From CAYVGO01 sp964450725 (lineage in GTDB: Bacteria > Bacteroidota > Bacteroidia > Bacteroidales > UBA932): 11,528 nt of DNA. The notes under the pieces are model-generated. The model saw nothing but the letters and a program-made list of their open reading frames with translations. It ran no database searches and was not told the origin of the DNA. Positions 6,002-11,528 of the stretch are shown here, one piece after another. Every line of letters starts with the position of its first letter. Within the stretch, counting starts at the first letter, position 1. The position numbers were made by a program, and so were the translations under genes. The stretch lies in NCBI GenBank assembly GCA_964450725.1, contig CAYVGO010000063.1:1-11528 (forward strand), in the 5' to 3' direction.

Positions 6002-8701
6002 CTAATGTGCCGCCAACCAATTCTCGCCGGTTCCCACTTCAGCAATGAGCGGTACGGCTAAGGTAAGGACGTTTTCCATTTCCGATTTTACCATACTCTC
6101 AAGTTCCGACAATTCCGGTCGATAAACATCAAACAGCAATTCGTCGTGAACTTGCAGAATCATCTTACTTTTCATGGCAGATTGCAGTAATTTGGTCTGG
6201 ATATTAATCATGGCTATTTTAATAATATCGGCGGCAGTACCTTGTATTGGAGCATTGATAGCATTACGCTCTGCAAAAGATCTTACGGCAGCATTTTTAG
6301 ATAAAATATCCGGTAAAAAGCGTTTTCTACCATAGAGTGTTGTTACATAACCCTGTTGTTTTGCTTTCTCTACAATATTGTGCATATAGCGTTGTACGTC
6401 GGGAAAGGTCAAAAAGTAATTTTCGATTAATTTCTTGGCTTCTCCACGAGGGATATTAAGTCGTTGTGCCAATCCAAAAGTTGAGATGCCGTAAATAATT
6501 CCAAAGTTTGCCGTTTTGGCTTGTCTTCTTTGTTCTGCTGTTACTTCTTGGGGAGTAATATGGTAAATTTTTGCGGCTGTTGCCGTATGAATGTCCAAGT
6601 TGTCGTTAAACGCACTAATCATGGTTTTATCTTCACTCAAGTGCGCCATAATTCTTAATTCAATTTGAGAATAATCTGCCGAAAGCAACAGATAATCTTG
6701 TTGCGGACAACGGGCTACAAATGCTTCCCTAATAATTTGGCTGCGACGGTCTCTGATAGGAATATTTTGCAGGTTAGGATTCGTACTGCTTAATCGTCCT
6801 GTTGCTACAACGGTTTGGTTAAATGTGGTGTGAATATGTTGAGTTGTCGGATGAATAAGTAATGGGAGGGCTTCAATATAAGTAGATAACATCTTTTTCA
6901 GATACCTTACTTCTAAAATCTTTGCAATAATAGGATGTTTATCAATGTAATTTTGTAATGTTTCCTCACTGGTAGAATATTGTTTGCTTTTCCCAGTGGT
7001 CTTTGCCTTTTCATCAATTTGCAGTTTTACAAAAAGCAGTTCACCCAACTGTTTTGGAGAATAAATATTGATTGTATCATCTCCGGCTAAAGTTTTAATT
7101 TCACTTTCTAACGTTAACAATTCCTTGTTCAAGACTTTACCCGCTTCCTCTAAAACCGTTTTATCAATATTTACACCTTCATATTCCATTGCTGCCAATA
7201 CAATAGTCAGGGGTCTTTCTATCGCATAATAGAGGTTGTGTAAATTATTTTGGTCTATTTGACTTTGTAAAACAGAATATAATTGGAGATTAATATCGGC
7301 AAAGGCAGCATAGTTTTTGGCAGCATTATCGGTAATGACCGACAAGTTTAAAAAATTCACCGACAGATTTTGAAAATCAAATCTTTTCTCAGGTTCTAAA
7401 ACATAATACATCAAAGTAATATCGTCACTTTCACCGGCTAAATCAATTCCAACACTTTTACAATATAAATAAAGTACCTTTAAACGGTTCGTTATTTTTT
7501 TGACCGATTGATTTTGTAACAGCGAATCAATGGGCTGCAACAAGGCTGTATGTTCCGCCTTTTCCAAATCTTTATAAACAATCCATGCTGCACTGTTCTT
7601 TTTTCCGGACAATCCAATGCCTTGAATCATCGGACGTAATTTATCATCTTCCTTAAAGTCAATGTAAATGCCTACAGTATCCGTAATATTTTGACTTATC
7701 CACTGCTGTAATGTATTAAGGTCTTTAATCTCTACATAATCTACAGGATTTTTGACTTCTGTAATATGGTTCTCAACCACGGGTTGAGTAAGTATCGGAG
7801 TGTCAAATAAAGAGCGTTGCTCTATAGGCTTGTCATACTTCGACAATTCTGTCAGCAAAGAACGAAATTCATATTCTTGAAAGAGTGCCTTCACCTGCGG
7901 CATATTCGGTGTAGCGTTACGCCACTTCTCTACATCTAACGTTATCGGAACTTTGGTTTCAATGGTAATTAATTGTTCTGACAGTTTCAGTTTATACAAA
8001 TTTTCGGTAAAAGCGGCTTGTAATTTGGGAGATAATTTATCAATATTGGCAATTAAAGTTTCAATATTACCATACTCTCGAATAAGTTTGGTGGCAGTTT
8101 TCATACCCACACTCGGAATTCCTTGAACATTGTCTGATGTATCACCGGCAAGTGCCAATATATCCCTAATCTGAAAAGGATAATGAATCTCATATTTTTG
8201 GCAAACTTCTTTAACTCCTAAGATTTCATAATCTCCATTGCCGCGAGGTGGTTTATACATAAAGGTTGATGGAGAAACCAACTGTACATAATCTTTATCA
8301 GGTGTAACCATATAAGAAATACCTCCGACAGTTTCTACATACTTCACTACTGTTCCCACAATATCGTCAGCCTCATAACCGGGAAGTTCTAATATCGGAA
8401 TATTAAGAGCGTTGACAATATTTTTGATCACTGGTACAGACATTTTAATCACATCGGGAGTTTCCTGACGATTGGCTTTATAGTCTTGAGATAATTCATG
8501 TCGAAAAGTCTTACCTCCTACATCAAAAGCAACAACAAAATGAGTGGGTTGTAATTTTTTTTGTACATCAAAAAGTGTTTTGACAAATCCATAGATGGCA
8601 GAAGTATCTACACCTTTGCTGTTTCTCATAGGTCGATTCAAAAAAGCATAATATGCTCTGTAAATAAGGGCATAAGCGTCTAATACAACAAGTTTGGTCA
8701 T
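6002..8701 (-). CDS. polA: DNA polymerase I with a degenerate proofreading domain
   Basis: PolA fills gaps, removes RNA primers and acts in repair. The 899-residue protein has three domains. The 5'-nuclease (about 1-290) is intact: LDAYALIYRAYYAF (7-20, Asp8), AFDVGGKTFRHE (58-69, Asp60), GYEADD (108-113), TPDKDY (133-138, Asp135/137), GDTSDN (186-191) and the DNA-binding IPSVGMKTATKLI (195-207). The middle exonuclease-like domain (about 320-500) lacks most metal ligands: the DxE site reads IDFKED (Asp348 kept, Glu replaced by Lys350), the second Asp site is Leu410 (NRLKVL), and the YxxxD site reads YAAFADI without the Asp. The polymerase domain is intact: TGRLSSTNPNLQNIP (634-648), motif A DYSQIELR (676-683), motif B RQAKTANFGIIYG (726-738) and motif C QVHDELLFD (850-858). 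It has its own promoter at 8737-8744. Confidence 0.98.
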   Translation of the reverse strand: MTKLVVLDAYALIYRAYYAFLNRPMRNSKGVDTSAIYGFVKTLFDVQKKLQPTHFVVAFDVGGKTFRHELSQDYKANRQETPDVIKMSVPVIKNIVNALNIPILELPGYEADDIVGTVVKYVETVGGISYMVTPDKDYVQLVSPSTFMYKPPRGNGDYEILGVKEVCQKYEIHYPFQIRDILALAGDTSDNVQGIPSVGMKTATKLIREYGNIETLIANIDKLSPKLQAAFTENLYKLKLSEQLITIETKVPITLDVEKWRNATPNMPQVKALFQEYEFRSLLTELSKYDKPIEQRSLFDTPILTQPVVENHITEVKNPVDYVEIKDLNTLQQWISQNITDTVGIYIDFKEDDKLRPMIQGIGLSGKKNSAAWIVYKDLEKAEHTALLQPIDSLLQNQSVKKITNRLKVLYLYCKSVGIDLAGESDDITLMYYVLEPEKRFDFQNLSVNFLNLSVITDNAAKNYAAFADINLQLYSVLQSQIDQNNLHNLYYAIERPLTIVLAAMEYEGVNIDKTVLEEAGKVLNKELLTLESEIKTLAGDDTINIYSPKQLGELLFVKLQIDEKAKTTGKSKQYSTSEETLQNYIDKHPIIAKILEVRYLKKMLSTYIEALPLLIHPTTQHIHTTFNQTVVATGRLSSTNPNLQNIPIRDRRSQIIREAFVARCPQQDYLLLSADYSQIELRIMAHLSEDKTMISAFNDNLDIHTATAAKIYHITPQEVTAEQRRQAKTANFGIIYGISTFGLAQRLNIPRGEAKKLIENYFLTFPDVQRYMHNIVEKAKQQGYVTTLYGRKRFLPDILSKNAAVRSFAERNAINAPIQGTAADIIKIAMINIQTKLLQSAMKSKMILQVHDELLFDVYRPELSELESMVKSEMENVLTLAVPLIAEVGTGENWLAAH

Positions 8702-8736
8702 TAAAACAATAGATTATTAAGTAGATGAAAGATGAA

Positions 8737-8744
8737 CAAAGGTA
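8737..8744 (-). promoter_or_regulatory. Bacteroidota-type -7 promoter element for polA
   Basis: On the minus strand this reads TACCTTTG, an exact TAnnTTTG match and identical to the element at 397-404. It lies 35 bp upstream of the polA ATG (8701), giving a leader of about 30 nt. A matching -33 TTTG is not obvious. It indicates that polA can be transcribed independently of the barrel gene upstream. Confidence 0.6.
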
Positions 8745-8805
8745 GTGCTTTTTCAATAATTACGAACGACGAATGAATGGTTAGTATAGCCGTTTGTTTC
8801 TACTC

Positions 8806-8824
8806 CTTCTGTAGTTACCAGAAG
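8806..8824 (-). terminator. Possible 3' hairpin after the barrel gene
   Basis: A perfect 6-bp inverted repeat (CTTCTG at 8806-8811 and CAGAAG at 8819-8824, 7-nt loop) begins 19 bp beyond the stop of the minus-strand barrel gene and lies upstream of the polA promoter. No U-run follows on the minus strand, so it is not a classic intrinsic terminator. It could stabilise the 3' end of the transcript. Confidence 0.3.
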
Positions 8825-8843
8825 AGTGTGCTTTGTAAAGCGA

Positions 8844-9995
8844 TTAAAAGTTATAGGCAAGTCGAGCATAAAACATCACAACATTCATAGCACTGTCGAC
8901 ATTGAAATGATAATATTGCATAGAGAAGTTAAAAGACAGGTTTTCCATAAGGCTATATTGCACAGATGGAATAAGATAAATACTATTAAGGTCAATAAAG
9001 TAAATGCTTGAAAGAGAGACAGAACAAAGCGGAGTAAGAGTGTAACTTGCTTGAAGTGCTGCACTCCATGCTGCAGGAGAGAGTTGTTTTGGAGTATAAG
9101 GAACAGAAAGAACATTTTGCAGTGAAGAGAGGGTTTCATTACCGGCATTACTATTCCACATAATTTGACCACCAAGAGAAAGCGTATTAGGAAAAATATA
9201 ATCTGCTCCTACAGTAGCAATCACTACCGGCTTTGTAGTTAAACCATTGACTTGAGAGACAAAGGGTTGAAAGTAAGTGGCTTCACCTCTAAGATTTACA
9301 CCCTTGACATCTCCGCTAAAGCCTGTACCTAAGGTTATATCTTGCTCCTGTGACATTCCTGCCAAAACCTGAATATCAAATAAATTTACATTAAACTGAT
9401 ATTTGGCAGCAGCACTCCAGCGTTCTTGATAGTTGATGTTGGTTACAAGTTCTATAAAATTTGTTTCATTGCTATAATAAGTCAATCGTAAGGCATCTGT
9501 ACCCTGTCTTTCTGTATAATCTAAATCAAAAAAAGAGTATCCGTTAAATAAATCATTGGGATTCCAAATCAAACATTGAGACCAATTAATCCGTTGTCTT
9601 CCCAATCTTACATTCCATTGTTTTATTTCAAACCCGACATACAAGCGGTCGATAGTGGTGTTTAGCAAGTATTTATTCCCACTCAGCCAATTAAAAGAGA
9701 GAGGCATAATACCCTGTGCATCTTTTCCTATAGCATCACGTGCTTCTTGCGTATAACTTGTGCCGCACATAAAACGATTACGCATTCCTAAATAAATCTG
9801 CCAATATTGGTTAGGGCGATAATCAAAGTTCAGTCTATTATGAATAAGATTATCATCTCCCCACTGTTTGGTTACATCATTATACATTGGAGTATTAACC
9901 TCTGTTACATAGCCGCTAAAGAGGAATGTCGCCGATGCTTTGACTGACGATATAAAAATAAACAGATTTACAGTAGCAAGAAGACGCACTATCAT
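8844..9995 (-). CDS. Outer-membrane beta-barrel protein (DUF1302-like), partner of the ABC permeases
   Basis: This 383-residue protein has a signal peptide (MIVRLLATVNLFIFISSVKA, cleavage likely near residue 21). It then has alternating short strands rich in aromatic and polar residues, and ends in YNF, a terminal aromatic typical of barrels inserted by the BAM complex. A conserved-looking block lies at 131-151: LGRQRINW followed by IWNPNDLFN. Similar GRQ-x-x-x-W...NP-x-D motifs occur in DUF1302-like barrels that accompany envelope lipid exporters; this family link is from memory and uncertain. The start ATG is 37 bp after the stop of the upstream permease, so the two are probably co-transcribed. 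I infer that the barrel is the outer-membrane component of the transport system encoded by the permeases. A simple porin is the main alternative. Confidence 0.82.
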   Translation of the reverse strand: MIVRLLATVNLFIFISSVKASATFLFSGYVTEVNTPMYNDVTKQWGDDNLIHNRLNFDYRPNQYWQIYLGMRNRFMCGTSYTQEARDAIGKDAQGIMPLSFNWLSGNKYLLNTTIDRLYVGFEIKQWNVRLGRQRINWSQCLIWNPNDLFNGYSFFDLDYTERQGTDALRLTYYSNETNFIELVTNINYQERWSAAAKYQFNVNLFDIQVLAGMSQEQDITLGTGFSGDVKGVNLRGEATYFQPFVSQVNGLTTKPVVIATVGADYIFPNTLSLGGQIMWNSNAGNETLSSLQNVLSVPYTPKQLSPAAWSAALQASYTLTPLCSVSLSSIYFIDLNSIYLIPSVQYSLMENLSFNFSMQYYHFNVDSAMNVVMFYARLAYNF

Positions 9996-10032
9996 AGAGA
10001 TTGATTCAAGAGTCTGGGTCTAAATGTTTGGC

Positions 10033-11256
10033 TTACTCGCGTATTCCCTCAGCCGGTTTTAAAGCAGTAGCATATTTCGCCGGATAAATCGCCGACACAA
10101 TACCTGTAATCATAACCAACACAGCAATGCCAATAAATAAACCTACTGAAATGTAAGGGTGAATAATTGTAGGAAACCCTAACTCACCCACAGAACTCAT
10201 GCTTGCACTAATATCAATACCTGTATGCCCTGTAATAACAATGAGTAAATAACCCACAGCCATACCCAAAAATCCTCCAGTAGAAGTAAGAATTACTGTT
10301 TCAAGCATAATGAGAGTTCTCACTTTACGCTTATTCATTCCTATAGCCATCAGCATGCTCAACTCTCTTCGCCTTTCCATCACCGACATCAGGCTGGTGT
10401 TGACAATGCCAAACCCAAGAGCAAAAAGAATCAGGCCGACCAGAATCATCAGTTCATATTTAAGAAATTCCGTATAAACCGCCATCATCGTACTAATCTC
10501 TTTCCAAGACCGATTAATTTCATGAGGTTTTAAATAGGGTGCTATCTCTTGTTTTGCTTGAACGACAGTACTGTTATTCTGGTCAGATAATCTTATTGCC
10601 AGTTCATGAATCACACTATCACTTAACCCTGTGATTGTTCTTAAGTCTTGAGATTTAACAAAAAGCCTTGACTTCTCAAAGGTAGGATTTTTAATATTAA
10701 AGATACCGCAAACTCTAAATGCGGCGCTTGTCTGCTCTCCATCAACAGAAACGGTAGAAATAACAACCTTAGACCCCTTCTTCAATTTCAGTTCTTTGGC
10801 TAAATCTGCTCCAACAACAGTAGGATATAATACATCATTATCAAAATAATTTCCCAAAGAATCTGTAATATACTGATAAATATTACTTACGCTCTTTTCC
10901 TTTTCAGGGTCAATGCCAAATACTTGAATACCCATCGATTTATGGGCAGTGGCTACCATGCCGTTGAGAATCACTCTGGGAGAAACTCCGATTACATGAT
11001 TAACCTTTCTTATTTGCGGTTCAATGTCGGTGTAGTTAAAGTTGTTTTCAATATCAGGCTGGTCAATAAATTCAGAGGTATTGATTTGCAAATGCGTCAT
11101 CTCGTTGCTGATTACGTCATTGATACGCTCATCGACCCACCCGTTCATAAATCCAACCAAGAAAGAGCCGCCGACCATGCCAAGCATTATGGCACCCAGC
11201 ATTACTAATGATCGTAGTTTATTGCGCCAAACATTTTTCCAAGCAAGTTTTATCAT
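10033..11256 (-). CDS. ABC transporter permease, FtsX/LolC-E type
   Basis: The 407-residue protein has the MacB_PCD plus FtsX layout: the N-terminal amphipathic start MIKLAWKNVWRNKLRS typical of the family, membrane segment 1 at about 17-38, a large periplasmic domain at about 40-262, then three membrane segments at about 267-290, 317-343 and 366-391. The cytoplasmic loop after segment 2 carries ERRRELSMLMAIGMNKRKV (294-312), the usual ATPase-coupling region, and the end YPAKYATALKPAEGIRE is the standard C-terminus. Such permeases work as dimers with a LolD/MacB-like ATPase and move lipoproteins or other substrates out of the inner membrane rather than through a channel. No ATPase gene is in the window. 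Upstream is a second FtsX-type permease (partial), so a LolCE-like heterodimer is plausible. Substrate is unknown. Confidence 0.93.
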   Translation of the reverse strand: MIKLAWKNVWRNKLRSLVMLGAIMLGMVGGSFLVGFMNGWVDERINDVISNEMTHLQINTSEFIDQPDIENNFNYTDIEPQIRKVNHVIGVSPRVILNGMVATAHKSMGIQVFGIDPEKEKSVSNIYQYITDSLGNYFDNDVLYPTVVGADLAKELKLKKGSKVVISTVSVDGEQTSAAFRVCGIFNIKNPTFEKSRLFVKSQDLRTITGLSDSVIHELAIRLSDQNNSTVVQAKQEIAPYLKPHEINRSWKEISTMMAVYTEFLKYELMILVGLILFALGFGIVNTSLMSVMERRRELSMLMAIGMNKRKVRTLIMLETVILTSTGGFLGMAVGYLLIVITGHTGIDISASMSSVGELGFPTIIHPYISVGLFIGIAVLVMITGIVSAIYPAKYATALKPAEGIRE

Positions 11257-11422
11257 AATATAAAGGGTAAAAAGGTGAAAAAGTAAAAGGTAAAAGGTAA
11301 ATGCAGTAGATAATCTCTAAACTATGCAGTAGAAATTATATTCATGATGTAATTATATTTTGTCACCTTATATGAGATTACTTTGTCATTCGTCCTCGCA
11401 AAGAAGTGGTTCTTTCACCCCT
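11257..11422. other. Intercistronic region between two permease genes, with A/G-rich repeats
   Basis: This gap is long for what looks like one operon. It holds an A/G-rich tract at 11262-11300 built of degenerate AAAAGGT units (exact at 11285-11291 and 11292-11298), two copies of ATGCAGTAGA (11301-11310 and 11324-11333), and two copies of TTTGTCA (11358-11364 and 11382-11388). I found no TAnnTTTG promoter on the minus strand. Confidence 0.6.
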
Positions 11423-11431
11423 TTACCTTTT
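11262..11431. repeat. Imperfect 21-bp inverted repeat bounding the intercistronic region
   Basis: The left arm (11262-11282) pairs with the reverse complement of 11411-11431 at 18 of 21 positions by my alignment, with 128 bp between. The right arm overlaps the last codons and stop of the upstream permease gene. No target-site duplication is visible. It could be a small MITE-like relic, an RNA stem between cistrons, or a chance result of low-complexity sequence. Confidence 0.5.
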
Positions 11432-11528
11432 TGATAAAGCTTCTATTATTTTCATTTTTGTAATTTTTCTCACAGGATAGAGTGTACACAATACAGCGAT
11501 GATAATAACAATGAGCATTTGATTGGTA
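11423..11528 (-). CDS. ABC transporter permease, FtsX type, C-terminal fragment cut by the window edge
   Basis: The minus-strand frame entering at 11527 gives 34 residues before a TAA at 11423-11425: a hydrophobic stretch (MLIVIIIAVLCTLYP) followed by VRKITKMKIIEALSKR. This is the typical last membrane helix and C-terminal tail of FtsX/MacB permeases (compare AIYPAKYATALKPAEGIRE in the complete permease downstream). The rest of the gene lies beyond the right edge. It is separated by 166 bp from the downstream permease on the same strand and probably supplies the other half of a permease pair. Confidence 0.75.
   Translation of the reverse strand, partial: TNQMLIVIIIAVLCTLYPVRKITKMKIIEALSKR

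Noticed and set aside
8702..8843. tRNA or small RNA gene between polA and the barrel gene
   Set aside because: Only short hairpins are visible; there is no cloverleaf and no TTCGA-like T-loop.
8885..9175. 96-residue minus-strand frame inside the barrel gene
   Set aside because: It overlaps a well-supported outer-membrane protein on the same strand in another frame and has no family features.
10924..11263. Plus-strand frames opposite the complete permease gene
   Set aside because: They are antisense to a strongly supported FtsX-type permease and show no recognisable motif.

Overview
The window is AT-rich bacterial chromosome, most likely from a Bacteroidota (Bacteroidetes) species. Evidence for this is two copies of the phylum-typical -7 promoter element (TAnnTTTG, both TACCTTTG) placed correctly upstream of genes, the lack of clear Shine-Dalgarno sequences, and PolA and GcvT proteins that read like Bacteroidota homologues. 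I cannot place it at genus level.

Layout. (1) Positions 1-226 hold a 41-bp tandem repeat array: five full copies, plus a decayed sixth, running off the left edge. Each copy has a GC-rich core that stands out from the AT-rich surroundings. (2) Positions 227-444 are non-coding leader with a good promoter at 397-404. (3) Positions 445-5899 form a five-gene plus-strand run with gaps of 14, 31, 59 and 16 bp: an uncharacterised membrane-anchored coiled-coil protein, lumazine synthase (ribH), a secreted TraB/GumN-family protein, the glycine cleavage T protein (gcvT) and a long-chain acyl-CoA synthetase. (4) Positions 5900-6001 are a convergent intergenic gap. (5) Positions 6002-8701, minus strand, are polA (DNA polymerase I) with its own TACCTTTG promoter at 8737-8744. 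(6) Positions 8844-11528, minus strand, are an envelope transport cluster: the C-terminus of one FtsX-type ABC permease (cut by the window edge), a complete second FtsX-type permease, and an outer-membrane beta-barrel protein.

How the genes work together. The plus-strand run is mostly housekeeping (riboflavin synthesis, one-carbon/glycine metabolism, fatty acid activation) with two less understood envelope proteins; co-transcription is inferred from spacing, and no shared pathway is evident. The minus-strand cluster looks like a trans-envelope lipid or lipoprotein trafficking system: a LolCE-like inner-membrane permease pair whose ATPase presumably lies beyond the right edge, with a barrel as outer-membrane partner.

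Most notable points: the PolA proofreading domain has lost almost all catalytic carboxylates while its 5'-nuclease and polymerase sites are intact; the left repeat array is open in all three forward frames and cycles through the same 41-residue pattern in each; and the gap between the two permease genes is bounded by an imperfect 21-bp inverted repeat that overlaps the upstream stop codon. I found no clearly new multi-gene defence or mobile system.
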